A DNA stretch of 64,000 nt from Diplolepis rosae (Eukaryota > Arthropoda > Insecta > Hymenoptera > Diplolepididae), in NCBI GenBank assembly GCA_030998225.1, contig JAPYXD010000753.1, positions 4,744,001 through 4,808,000 on the forward strand, read 5' to 3'. Positions 36,601 to 45,759 of the stretch are shown here, one piece after another. A program made the position numbers and the translations under genes. The notes beneath the pieces are model-generated. The model saw nothing but the letters and a program-made list of their open reading frames with translations. It ran no database searches and was not told the origin of the DNA. Position 1 is the stretch's first letter; every line of letters begins with the position of its first letter.

Positions 36601-39600
36601 GTCTTGAAGACATCAATTCGGGAAGACGTCCCGAGACGAATTCTGTCCACGTGCTCATTAGGACGTCTTAAAGATGTCTTCAAAACAAAAGACGTCCAAA
36701 AGACAGTAAAAGCTTGACACTGACGTCCTCGAGACTTAAAGGCAAGAGCAGAGACGTCTTTCGAACGTAAAAAAGACGTCTTTGAACGTCTTTGTCTGTC
36801 CACCCAAGTTTTTATGGCCGCTTCATCTCTGAAAGACGTCTTAAAGACATATAAGGCCCAATAGACACCAATTGGACAGACATGGACGTTTTAACAATGT
36901 TTTTTCGACGTTCAAAACACGACTTTGTCCCTCTGCCTAATTGATAATTTCTCGATTCTGAACAAATTTTGCTACGAAATTGAATAATAAATTACACTAA
37001 GAGGATTTCGCTGATCTAAATCCATAAGGTGGATAGAGCCTTTCTACATCGTCGATAGGGTAGACAGGATTAACTATATATTACCTAAACCTATCTAATT
37101 AATAGTAATAAGAGTTCTAAAATTTAATGCTAATTTTCTCAGATCAAAATACGATACCAGAGGCGAACTTGGACCTATAAATTGTAGTTTAAAAACTTCT
37201 TCAGATAACGGTATTCAAATCAGCAATCAAGTTCTGATAATTGAAAAAAACAATCATTCACATTTTTATAAATCGTGATCTGAATAAGCTTCAAATAATT
37301 AAGGGAGTAAGGGTTTCTATATGCATCGAAAAAATTTCGTTATTTTTTTTTTTGCTGCCAACCTCTCTTGTCTCGTTAACCCAGTAGGCCTCTTTCACCA
37401 GCACCTGCTCAGTGATGTTCTGTGGACAAAGAGGGACTTAAAACGAATCAACACTCATTTTCAAACTCGCAGGAATTTTCTCGATCGCACGCACATTTTC
37501 GTTCACACCTCCTTTAATTCTCGTCACTTTATTATTACAATAAATTGTAATTGGATCGCCTTCACAAATCGACACGGTGTCTTTTGAAAAGGATTTCCAA
37601 TTAGTGCAACTGATAAAACACATAACAATCGTGCACACACTTTATATACAAAGTCGTATTATCTGTCACGAAAATGAAGATTAACAGGATGTCTAACAAT
37701 AATTTTCGTGGAAGGTTAAAAATTATGTAATGACAAAAATTCTAAAAATGTTTATTATTACATTTTGTAGACTTGATTTATGAGTTAAATTAAACCGATG
37801 AAAACAAATCTGTGAAAATGTGAATTCATGCAAGGTCGGTGCAACTTACATTCTCAAATTAAAAATTGAAATAATACGAGTTTTTTAATTAAATTTCGCA
37901 TGTTACTAGACATCCTGATGAACGAAAGCGTGAGTGATCGTACAAGTTTTCCATAAAATCTATTCGATTGCATTGGCAGAAGGCATAATGATTGATAATT
38001 CAATAGAGTTCTGCAACAACACATTTACAAATATATCCTGTGTAGAAATTCCGCGACCTGGCCCTAGCCTGGCTGAAAAACGTGAATCAGACCTAGGCCT
38101 TGTAATTTAAATTAAAAATATTATAGTTGGTACTGCAATGAAATATTTTCAATACTGGACTAAGGATCAACTCAGCATTTCATTCCCATACAGAATTTAC
38201 CAGGCTTGAGCCTTGTCTCGGCCGTGACGGAATTTCTGCATAAGATTCAATGATAAAATATCAATTTATAAACTAAATATGCACTCATGCTCTGGATTTA
38301 GGAAATGATTTTTACCATGCAAAAATTATATGACCTGGCCCTGGCCTGGCATAAAACCTTTAATCAGATCTGGGCCTGGTCAGGTAGATAAAAGGTTTGG
38401 GAGATGTCATTGCAATTATTTGTAATATAAACAGGGCCCAGGCTAGGCTCAGCTTAGCATGCATAGTCAGTACTTGCCAGGCCTGGGCCTGGTTTAGACT
38501 ATAGCCTTATTTTTGCATGGGTAAATCAATTTCAAAAAACTTTTTTATATTGTTGTTTCAGAACACTAAAAGTGAACATGCAAGTGAATTTTGTGCTCTT
38601 TGCGATGATTTGCAAATAGTCTTTTTTCTTTAATTGTCAAAACAAAAAAAGATAAAACATTATTATTGTATCTCTTGAATCTAGAAAAATTATTGCAAGA
38701 AAATTTTATTCTACAAATTTTTATCAGACTTTTATTTTATCTCTTTGAAAATAAGATCCATAAATGTTGCAAGAGCCAAAGTTAAATTTTTGTTTTTTCA
38801 ATAAATTTGAATTTGAAAATCTAAAAAATATCTTATGAGGCTGAGAGGGTAAAACTCACCGCGATGGTTCTTGTGTCGTAGACTGGCGTACTGACAGAAG
38901 TCATTAATTTATATCTTTGCTTTCCTTGTTTACGACCGAAATTTCGTTCCATAAATATATTAGCCGTTTTGTTATTTTTTTTCCTAAGGAACTCCAGTTT
39001 TTGTTTTCTGCATTGATCTTGTTCCCAAAGCCAATCAGTCATCTTGGGATCTTCGACATCCGCATAAACTGGAGTCCAGATTGTCGGATGATCAGTTTTT
39101 TTAAGCACTAATGGTCTCGCCATCACAGGTATATAATTTAGCACCTGAAAAATGTTTATCATAAAATGAAGCATTTCTACTTCAAATCCCAAGACTCATC
39201 ACTTCCCCAGAAAAATTAATATTTATCATGAAACTTTCAATAAATACGTATTTTTTATTTATTTCAGACTCTCCCTTTCCCAATTCATGAAAATTTGTCT
39301 AAATGTTTGAAACGAAATTATTAAAAATTATTTTCAAAATTCTTATTATTAAAAATATTAATCCAAAGGTCACAAAACCTTGACCATCTAAGAGAAGTCC
39401 TTGAGACGATATTAAGACGTCCATTGAACGTCCTAGAGACATCTTAAGGGCGTCTTTTGATTGTTTGGCCACTGAAAAGTTAGTTTTTTATTTGACATAT
39501 AATTGAATCGACAAGGACAAATTGGACGTCTCCAGAACGTCTTTGGAACATCTTAAAGTTTCTCCTCCAACTAGATACAAGGTCATAATCATCTATATGA

Positions 39601-42600
39601 AGTCCAAGAAACGGCTCTAAGACGTCCACATCAGTAAAATTGATGTTTTCAAAACGTTTAATGTCTTAAAGACGTCTTTGGGAGATAAAATTTCCACAGG
39701 AAATCAATTGGACCATGGACGTCTTATAAACGTCTATGCTACCGTACCCATTGAGATATAAAGCTTTAGTAGCGTTCATGTTTTAAAGACGTCTTTGAGA
39801 CAATGGATGTTTAAGAAACAATAAAAAGCCTCACAATAGAATGAAAGACATTGGACGTTTTTATAACGTATATCAAGGACGTTAAATGTCTAAGAGACGT
39901 TTTTTAGACATGAAACGTCCATAAGACAATAAAGAATCTGACAATAAAGTCCTCAGGAAGTCCCAAAGATGTCTCGGAGATGTTCAATGTCCCAGTGCCC
40001 AGCGGGTACATTTGATAATTATCAGCTGAAAAACCAGTTTGTAGGGAAACATGAGACGTCTTAATGGCATTGCAAAGACTCTCATCCCATTAAATAAAGG
40101 GACACAGTCATTTTCGCGGACATCCACGAAACGTCTCTAAGACTTCCATTTCAGTCTAATTGATGTCTTGAAAACGTCTCATGTCTTAAAGACGTCTTTG
40201 GGACGGGACGTCCACATTCAATCTATTAGACAGACATGGACGTCTTATAAACGTTTATGTTACCGTACCCATGGGGATATCAAGATTTTCTTGTGTTTTT
40301 GTTTTAAAGACGTCTTTGAGACAATGGATCTTTTAGAGACAACAAAAAGCCTCACAGTAGGATCGAGGACATTGGACGTCTTCGTAACGTTTTAAGAACC
40401 TTTTACGTATATCAAAGTCAGTCTTTTTGCTTTTGTTTGGACTTTTCATGTCTTAGAGACGTTTAGAGACGTTCAAAAGATTATAAAGTCCTCAGGACGC
40501 CCTAAAGGCATATGAGAGACATCCAATGACCAAGTGCCCCGTGAGTACTTTTAATAATTTTTTGCTAATAACCTAGTTGACACGGAAACACAACACGTCT
40601 TGAAAACATCTCAAACACTTTAATGTCAAGCTTTTTGTTGTCTTCAGGACGTCTTTTGCATAGGAGATGTCGTTAAGGTATAAGACGTCTTTAGGACAGG
40701 AAAACATATGACATCCTTAAGACGTCTAATGTCTCTGTGCCTAATAAGAAGTTTCTAATATTTAAAATTTGGTAAAATGCAATTTTTCGTACTTGTTCGC
40801 GAACTTCTGCCAGGGTAGATAAATGTACAAAAAATCCTCTATTAGCACAAGCCATCCACTTCACTTCTCTATAATCTGCAACTTCTTTTCCAATCAAATA
40901 AGTGAATATCCTCACTGGCATATCTGCCTCATCAGGATTATCAGGACTGGCATACCAATTATAATATTTAAAAGTGTCCTTGTAGTTTTCTGGAACTCCA
41001 TCCGTAATCAACATTATAGCTTGATTGCAATCAGCACCTCTTTTCTCTTCTCGATAGGATCTTAACAGTTCAAAGGCCTGATTAAAAGCCAAGGAGAAAT
41101 TAGCAATCCTTTCCGTCGTCATATTTTGAATCCCTTTCTTTAATTCTCTAATATTTGCTAAATTGGCCTGAACTAGATTATTTCCAAAACATTCTACAAC
41201 CTGAAAAATAGAAAAGGATAATTGCGATTCAGTACACAGTTCTCTATCTAAATTTTTTTTTGCCTAATCTAGGTTCAGTCTAGCATCATCCTATCCTTTT
41301 TTATTTACTTTTTCCTGTACAAGTCGACCCAACCCAAAACCATTTCTCTGTTCATTTTAAGCAGTTTTTTTCGCTTTAAATGATCTTAATTATTTTTTCC
41401 AACCTAACACTTATCTATCCTTTTAAATGAATCTTTTTCTATCAATTATTTTAATGTTTTTTTAAATCTAACATCTAATTTAAGTTCATCTTTTTCAATC
41501 CTTTTCTATTCTTTTTCAATCCACATTCAAATGCCAAAAACATATTAATAAAAATCAATAATTAACTTTTGAAAGCTGTTAAAAATTCAGTGGCATGAAT
41601 GGGAATTGATAGAATATTTCCTAATCGGATTTAATCCGATTTAATACCATTCATTCCGCTCCAATCCGACTTAATCAAATTCATTCTGCTTCAGTCCGAG
41701 ACATGATTCCGAATGAATCCGAGCTCAGATTGATCGAAAGCGATTTTCTAATTCGGAACAATACGAATAATTTCGATCTAGGATTAACTCGCATATGGAG
41801 AATTCATTATAAAAAAATCCGAGCTTGAATTGATTCAGATTTATACAGATTAAAAACTTGTTTCGGATTCATTCGGATTAATAGCTCTGATTCGATCGGA
41901 TTAAATACAAAGGGACACACAGATTGAGTTATCTTGGAAAAATTTTCGGATTAGAATTCAGTCCGAGGGAATCAGAGCTATTCCGAACCAATCCAAAAAA
42001 CTTTTTGAATCTCCTTTTATGAAAAACAGTCAAAATTCAATCCGGCTTATTACGATTGATTCCGCTCCAATTCGCTTAATCCAATTCATTCCGTTTCAGT
42101 CTGAGGCATTAATCCGAATGAATCCGAGAACGAATTGATCGAAACCGATTTTCTAATTCTGATCAATACGAATCATTTCGACCTAAGATCAATTCGCATT
42201 AAGAATTCAGTTTAGAGAAATCCGAGCTTGAATATATTCAGATTTACACGAATTAAAAACTTGTTTCGGATTCATTCGGATTAATACCTCGGATTAAAGC
42301 CGAATGAAGCGGATTAAGACGGATTGATTTTTGATCGTATTTCATCAAACGAGATACAAAATATTCTACTATTGGTTGGAAATGATTCCGAATGGTTGGG
42401 GAACAAATTTGGGAATGGCTTGGAATATCTCTGATTTGATCGGATTGACTTCAAAAGGTACACACAGATTGAGTTTTCTTGGCAAAAGTTTCAGATTAGA
42501 ATTGAATTCTGGCGAATCAGATCAATTCCGAGCCATTCCGAAATCTGTTTCCGAACCATTTGGAATTATTCCAAACCTATCCGATCGAGTCTCGTTTGAT

Positions 42601-44320
42601 GGAAACTGGCAAAAACCAATCTGACTTAATCCGATCCATTCCTCTTCAATCCAAGGCATTTATCCAATTGAATTCAAATTCGGTTTGATTGAAACCGATT
42701 TTTTAATTCAGATCAATCCGAATCATTTCGGCTTCAGATTCATTCGCGATAAGAATTCAGTTTAGATAAATCCGAACTTGAATTGATTCAGATTTATACG
42801 GATTGAACGCTTGATTCGGATTCAATCTTATTAATGCCTCGAATTAAAGCAGAATGAATCGGATTAAGTCGCATTGATTTCTGATCTTTTTTTATCAAAC
42901 AAAATTCAAAACGGTTTACGGATTAGCACAGAATGATTCCGAATAGTTCGAAAACAAAATCCGAATTGAAATGAATCGGATTGATTTTTAACCAAATTGC
43001 ATCAAATGAAATTCAAAACGTTTTTCGTTTTCTTTCCGAAACAGATTTTTGAATTTTTTGGATTCATTCGGATTGAATTCCTTTCTGAAAATTTCGCTAT
43101 AGAAGTCTCTGGTAAATTGTTAATAAACTTACGCTACTAGTTTCATTGGAGAATGTGATGATATTAACAAAATCGTTGTTTCCCAAAGTGTCCAGTATAT
43201 TGTTCACAACATGCCTGGCAATTTCTTTCTTAATTCCTGTCATACTCCCAGATGTGTCAACAAGGATCAAAATATCTTTGGGACTTGTAGCTGCTTCAAT
43301 ATACCAACTTCTAGTTCTACAATCGAACAAATCTACTTGCTCGACATGCCATCTTATGGCAGGAAACTGTCTCATAAAACCAGTTGAACTTCCAAAATAT
43401 TGCCATGATAATGAAGGATCCTGTTGATAATTATTTACAAAAATCTTGTCCAGTTCTTCAGACCACTTTATCGCTCTTATCACTTCTGGTGCACGATCGA
43501 AAACATTCGTTGGCACGTGAACTGCTGACATGCTTAAGTTCACAGGTCCACCGAAATGTGAATCATTAGTGAGAATAATACTATTATTTTTCGCATTTAC
43601 GTATAAGAAATCTTCTGAAGGAACTTTATCAGGTGCTGATTCTGCCACTTTTTGCGCAACATCCATAATTCGCTGTTTATCAAAAAATTTATTTTATTTC
43701 TATCTGCATTTTGATATTTAGATCAATTATTATCATTTCGAGGAAATTACTTACCTTAATCGCAGATATTTTCGACTCCATCATCGCTTTTATATCCTTA
43801 GCGATTTCTCTAACCAGTGCACTTCCATCTTTTGCCTGCACAGTTGCGTATTTATAAGTTTCTTCAAATTTTTGTACATTTGTGGCATATTTTCCCAGCT
43901 GGGATAATTCGAAACCAAGTTTCCGAGCCCATGATTTCACTCTAGAAAATAATCGGATTAAAAGATACAGAAACTACTATTTTATTTAATTAATTATTAA
44001 TTAATTAAATTAATTAATTAGACATAAAACATTATTGATTTTATAATTATACTCTGATTAATTGGATTTAATATACTTTTAGTTTCTGTATTTGAAAAAA
44101 AAAGTTATTTTGTATTACCAATGGACTTGAAAATTCGTAAAAAAAATTTAATTAGCTTTTGAATGATTTTTATTGATAGCAATTTTTTAGGTAAATAATA
44201 AAATGGTTACAATAGGTAAATTGATATTTAAACTCACGGGCTGAATGAAATTTTTTCACCACGTCCTGGTGCTTGAATGATGATGATAAATGCAAAAAGC
44301 GATAGCAAAGAGCACCTCAT
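18293..44320 (-). CDS. Voltage-gated calcium channel alpha-2/delta subunit, gene A (complete)
   Basis: Seventeen coding exons on the - strand: 44320-44238, 43941-43755, 43672-43133, 41200-40793, 39144-38860, 34446-34366, 34282-34208, 33716-33618, 33537-33466, 33385-33238, 27364-27298, 26715-26498, 26025-25923, 22819-22536, 20662-20319, 19002-18769 and 18688-18293. All phases match; total 3624 bp, 1207 residues, the usual family length. Order: signal peptide ([18 protein letters not shown]), VWA_N region, VWA domain with MIDAS DTSGS at about 229-233, Cache-type region with GVAGTDVP and [15 protein letters not shown]_alpha2 region and a hydrophobic tail. Family members are extracellular, GPI-linked auxiliary subunits that aid trafficking of CaV channels to the membrane and release sites. 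The sequence resembles the alpha-2/delta-3 type. Large introns are filled with repeats. Confidence 0.9.
19150..19453. mobile_element. AATCCGA-family foldback MITE, complete
   Basis: Ends CCCTGGCGAAAGTATCGGAT and, inverted, ATCCGATACTTTCGCCAGAG. TA lies directly outside both ends (19,148-19,149; 19,454-19,455). The 304-bp interior is almost wholly GGATT/AATCC words. It lies in the gene A intron 19,003-20,318. The TA duplication points to a Tc1/mariner-type mobilising enzyme. Confidence 0.75.
19550..20160. repeat. GTATTGG-motif repeat stretch
   Basis: About twenty AAAAAGTATTGG/CCAATACTTTTT words on both strands, often around GGATCC or GGAACC centres. It continues toward the exon starting (on the + axis) at 20,319. 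It is the same motif as the foldback at 1035-1155. Confidence 0.65.
20727..22475. repeat. Large nested inverted repeat, TATAGGATTC and AATCCGA motifs
   Basis: Outer arms (about 20,727-21,180 and 21,905-22,475) are made of CTATAGGATTCTAT-like words. For example, GATTTTTTAGAGTCTTGATGG near 20,833 pairs with the inverse near 22,060-22,080, and TACGTGGTTTAACGGAAT (21,118-21,135) pairs with 21,942-21,963. The inner part 21,184-21,905 is AATCCGA family, starting AACTCAATCCGAGCG and ending with its inverse. An AATCCGA foldback thus sits at the centre of a different foldback, inside the gene A intron 20,663-22,535. Confidence 0.65.
23050..24100. repeat. Tandem AATCCGA-family foldbacks
   Basis: Contains part copies and one full copy at 23,480-23,996, which starts CCCTGGCAAAAGTATCGG and ends with the inverse plus CCAGGG. 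It lies in the gene A intron 22,820-25,922. The interior is AATCC/GGATT words throughout. Confidence 0.7.
24110..24560. repeat. GACGTC-family array
   Basis: A dense run of GACGTC, GGACGTCTTAGGACGTC and AAGACGTC words from about 24,113 to 24,560, with the family phrases CTAATGTC and GAGACGTCC. It is followed at 24,698-24,720 by a (TA)n run. Confidence 0.6.
24800..25620 (-). other. Gene A intron, no recognisable element
   Basis: Unlike its neighbours, this stretch of the intron 22,820-25,922 lacks the reiterated motifs. No exon, open frame or terminal inverted repeat was found in it. Confidence 0.4.
25626..25822. mobile_element. Complete GACGTC-family MITE, 197 bp
   Basis: Left end CCAGTGGAGACGGGAATATT, then AGACGTCTTCGAGACGTC; right end GTCTAATGGCCCCGTGTCCA then CTGG. 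These are inverted partners and delimit one unit with six ACGT-core palindromes inside. No obvious TA flank remains. Confidence 0.65.
26106..26504. mobile_element. GACGTC-family element filling gene A intron 12 and overlapping its donor
   Basis: Starts GATGGGAACAGGGACATTAG and ends GACGTCTAATGTTACAGTAC GCACTG, the family ends in inverted order. It fills most of the intron 26,026-26,497. The donor read on the - strand (AGTGC|GTACTG, at 26,498/26,497) lies in the right inverted end. A 54-bp minisatellite makes up its middle. Confidence 0.6.
26205..26480. repeat. 54-bp minisatellite, about five copies
   Basis: The unit holds GAAGACGTCTTCAAGATTGA and CGAGTTGACCTTGAGACG and is repeated with only a few substitutions. 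Being a multiple of three, it gives an accidental repeating open frame. It is the most homogeneous part of the intronic element and so probably a recent expansion. Confidence 0.8.
26740..27265. repeat. GACGTC-family array
   Basis: Fills nearly all of the gene A intron 26,716-27,297. Words such as GGACGTCCTAGG, AAGACGTCC, GAACGTCTC and AAAGACGTC repeat every 10-30 bp. The end phrase CTATGTCCCTATGTTCACTA (27,243-27,262) is a worn family right end. Confidence 0.65.
27565..27908. mobile_element. CTTAAGG-type foldback element, 344 bp
   Basis: Opens CTTAAGGGCATATATGACTT and closes AAGTCATACATTGCCTTAAG, with CCGATCCC/GGGATCG and CACATTAATTGAGAT inverted further in. A relative lies at 46,483-46,828 in gene B, and fragments occur at 49,612-49,650 and 62,320-62,345. 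Confidence 0.7.
28322..30339. repeat. 2-kb inverted-repeat element inside the GGGTAAT array
   Basis: Left arm about 28,322-28,710, right arm about 29,935-30,339, inverted copies (for example GTGTGAGAATGCAAGTTCAG near 28,475 pairs with CTGAACTTGCATTCTCACAC near 30,165). The 1.2-kb loop holds a different sequence. Just past the right arm is GGGACACCCTGTATA (about 30,356-30,370). No coding frame of recognisable type is in the loop. Confidence 0.7.
29345..29920 (+). other. Possible solo LTR or promoter-like insert in the loop
   Basis: This loop segment is bounded by TGGCATCA at both sides (about 29,348 and 29,914). Near its end it has TATAATTATAAC and then AATATTAAATAAATAAG, in the order expected of an LTR with a poly(A) signal. 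No retroelement coding sequence is present and the ends are not proven. Confidence 0.2.
30808..32093 (-). mobile_element. Mariner element, full length but decayed
   Basis: The ends read AAGGGGTGCTAGTTGAAGTT from the left and, inverted, CAGGGGTGTTAGTTGAAATT from the right, both continuing TGCCGG. TA lies immediately outside (30,806-30,807; 32,094-32,095). The 1286-bp length is typical of mariner. Joining the flanks restores the phrase GTGGGTATAG..TATGCG, present intact at about 32,660, so the empty site can be read in the same array. Confidence 0.9.
30885..31939 (-). pseudogene. Mariner transposase pseudogene
   Basis: From 31,939 downward the N-terminal part shows the two helix-turn-helix regions ([20 protein letters not shown] and [20 protein letters not shown]). 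It stops after about 128 codons. Further pieces show the second catalytic region [12 protein letters not shown] and [13 protein letters not shown] of the D,D34D type, then a frameshift into the C-terminal end. Several stops and at least one frameshift make it inactive. Confidence 0.85.
33238..34446 (-). CDS. Gene A exons 6-10: Cache-type ligand-binding region
   Basis: Five short exons (34446-34366, 34282-34208, 33716-33618, 33537-33466, 33385-33238). They encode [33 protein letters not shown], the segment [14 protein letters not shown] and a strand-rich stretch. The arrangement (GTDVP, then GxNGY-F-V-xxNGY, then HPDLRP) is that of the dCache domains of alpha-2/delta proteins. In gene B, exons 6-8 are represented inside one exon (53,096-53,457). 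Confidence 0.85.
33755..34180. repeat. Two GACGTC-family units filling gene A intron 7
   Basis: Unit one (about 33,760-33,922) runs from TGTGGGCAGGGGTACATTGG to GACGTCCAGTGTCTCTCTGC. Unit two (about 33,985-34,175) starts CATGGGGGCATTAGACGTCT and ends with CTTAGACGTT. Together they make up most of the intron 33,717-34,207, which gene B lacks. Confidence 0.65.
35025..36940. repeat. Long GACGTC-family array in gene A intron 5
   Basis: About 1.9 kb of GACGTC words, with recurring phrases AAAAGACGTCCAAAAGACA, CTGACACTGACGTCCTCGAG and AATTGGACAGACATGGACGT. Units repeat at irregular 190-230 bp spacing, suggesting an old tandem array. It lies in the intron 34,447-38,859. Confidence 0.7.
37345..37638 (-). 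pseudogene. Possible nested gene or pseudogene in gene A intron
   Basis: Read on the - strand from 37,638, a frame of about 66 codons includes [20 protein letters not shown] and ends at 37,438. In the same frame beyond that single stop it continues with [18 protein letters not shown], two N-glycosylation sequons, to about 37,345. A TATATAAA on the - strand lies at 37,641-37,648, just upstream. It is not one of the repeat families and I recognise no family. It could be a dead copy of a small secreted protein or chance. Confidence 0.25.
38041..38521. repeat. Two adjacent CCTGGCC-motif foldback elements
   Basis: Copy one, 38,041-38,240: TGTAGAAATTCCGCGACCTG pairs with GGCCGTGACGGAATTTCTGC. Copy two, 38,317-38,521: CCATGCAAAAATTATATGAC pairs with TAGCCTTATTTTTGCATGG. 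Both interiors are runs of GGCCTGG/CCAGGCC words. This GC-rich family is unrelated in sequence to the others but has the same design. Confidence 0.65.
39370..40745. repeat. GACGTC-family array in gene A intron 4
   Basis: About 1.4 kb of GACGTC words occupying most of the intron 39,145-40,792, which gene B lacks. Two blocks of roughly 430 bp (near 39,590-39,840 and 40,090-40,370) share phrases such as GACATGGACGTCTTATAAAC and GTTTTAAAGACGTCTTTGAG, so a segment was duplicated. Confidence 0.7.
40793..41200 (-). CDS. Gene A exon 4: rest of VWA domain
   Basis: 136 codons, phase 0 at both ends, from VVECFGNN to EVREQ. It includes the VWA strand [12 protein letters not shown] with the MIDAS-associated Asp and a VFxYLIGKE-type strand. 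The donor CAA|GTACGA is weak. Gene B reads straight through this point (59,490-59,759), so the following intron is specific to gene A. Confidence 0.85.
41590..43110. repeat. AATCCGA-family array in gene A intron 3
   Basis: Three successive units of about 500 bp. Each contains GATTCCGCTCCAATCC-like words, GATACAAAA and the joining phrase ACACACAGATTGAGTT (41,915; 42,461). It fills most of the intron 41,201-43,132. A closely similar block is at 62,390-63,860 in gene B. Confidence 0.7.
43133..43672 (-). CDS. Gene A exon 3: VWA_N and start of VWA domain
   Basis: 180 codons, phase 0 at both ends. It holds the VWA_N motif [20 protein letters not shown], the conserved [18 protein letters not shown], and strand one of the VWA domain [13 protein letters not shown], with all three metal-site residues D, S, S present. 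Metal-ion adhesion here is known to matter for alpha-2/delta function. The acceptor ends ATAAACAG; the donor is AGC|GTAAGT. Confidence 0.9.
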
Positions 44321-45465
44321 TACTTTGAAAAAATCACAATTTGTTCACGAAGTTGAAAGAAGGTCAGAAAAGAATGGAACTCAAAATGAAAATGTTTCAC
44401 ACTGACATTCGTCAAATGATTCTACGGTTTATGTTGCTTTTCTGTCCTCCCCGTTTCTCTATTGATTACTCTGCTGAGCTTGCGCGTCGATTCCGCAACA
44501 CATAATTCTATCCCTTCTCCTTTATACAATTCCCTCCTATCAAAATACTCAGCTGATCGACAATAATAAGGGTGAAGTCACCTCCTAATAGAAAATAGTA
44601 GAAAATTCCATGCCCGTCGTTTAATTATGCAAGTAGACATTTTTATATCAGTTTCTATCATCAATTTCCATAAATTTTTAATTAATTAATCAACTTTTTC
44701 GTTCAAAAAGTTAATTAAATAATAGCTTCGTCGGTGAGATTTTGGAGAATTTTCTTAAATATTCTTAGAAATTGATTCCAGATTTTTAAAAATAATTTTG
44801 AATTCATAATAGTTAAAAGAGTGAAATGTGAATTTTCGTGAATATTTTTCTTTTAAAAAAAGTATTTTTAGTGAGTGTTGAAAAAGGTATTGATAGTAAG
44901 TATTAAAAGTATTGAAATAAGTATCATTCTATACGATAATACTTTCGCGTATCTTAGAAAGAAATATTCTAGAAAAATGTTGAAGAATTGATTAAAAATA
45001 TTTGTTATTTTTGTAAACTTCTTTTACTTTAAAATACTAAGATAAAATATCTTATTCGAAATTTTTCAAAATCACTTCAGCTGGATAGTAAAAATTCAAA
45101 AATTTTCTCCACAAAATTACCTTTTCTTACTAATTGATAAATTTCAAATTCATCTGAATTTTTAAATAAAAGCTAAAGAAAATTTCCGAGATATTTAACT
45201 GAAACTGGAGATTTTTCAAACAAAAATTCAAAACTTCTAATTACATTAAAAATCTGAACTTAAATATTTTTATTGCATTTTAAAAAGTCATAATTAACAA
45301 CATATAAATATTATAAATTAAATCTTACTTGCTAAGTCTAAATTTCATTATCAAAATTACTTTTAACCATATTAAATTGTCTAATTGCAGAAGCCAATCA
45401 GGTATAGAACTAAAAAATATTGATGTATATTTTCATCGTCATACCATAAATTGCTTAACTTATTA
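44321..45465 (-). promoter_or_regulatory. Intergenic spacer between genes B and A; gene A promoter region
   Basis: Only 1.1 kb separates the gene B stop codon (45,466) from the gene A ATG (44,320). The part next to gene A (about 44,330-44,600) is the least AT-rich, with a pyrimidine-rich patch around 44,440-44,530, and is the likely gene A promoter and 5' UTR. No certain TATA box is seen, and no GACGTC or AATCCGA element lies here. Confidence 0.4.
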
Positions 45466-45759
45466 CTAAAGGAATTTACAGAAGGTCCTTAAAACCGAAA
45501 GAATCAACAATATGAAACAAACTCTCAGATCTGAACTTCCACCACAAGCTTCGATTTCGTCTTCTAAGGGATGTTCAGTAAAACAGGATTCCAATCGTCT
45601 TCGTGGTAAATCATTCAATGGTATTTTATGACAGGGTCTACCTTCACTCGCATTCGTAAAAGTATCAACTTCAATAATCTCAGGTGTGACAGTCAATCTT
45701 GCATAACAGGTTTCATGCAATGTATTCACAACAACAAGGAGAAGATTCGTATGAGGCAC
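45466..45759 (-). CDS. Gene B last exon with GPI-type tail
   Basis: 97 codons after acceptor TTTCTAG, beginning [18 protein letters not shown]. It matches the gene A exon 18,293-18,688 but lacks the acidic insert near its start. Ends [26 protein letters not shown] hydrophobic tail; a small-residue stretch CGGSS before it suits GPI attachment. Confidence 0.8.
   Translation of the reverse strand: MPHTNLLLVVVNTLHETCYARLTVTPEIIEVDTFTNASEGRPCHKIPLNDLPRRRLESCFTEHPLEDEIEACGGSSDLRVCFILLILSVLRTFCKFL

Noticed and set aside
43146..43721. Several + strand frames of 60-90 codons
   Set aside because: All are shadows of the gene A exon with the VWA metal site on the - strand.
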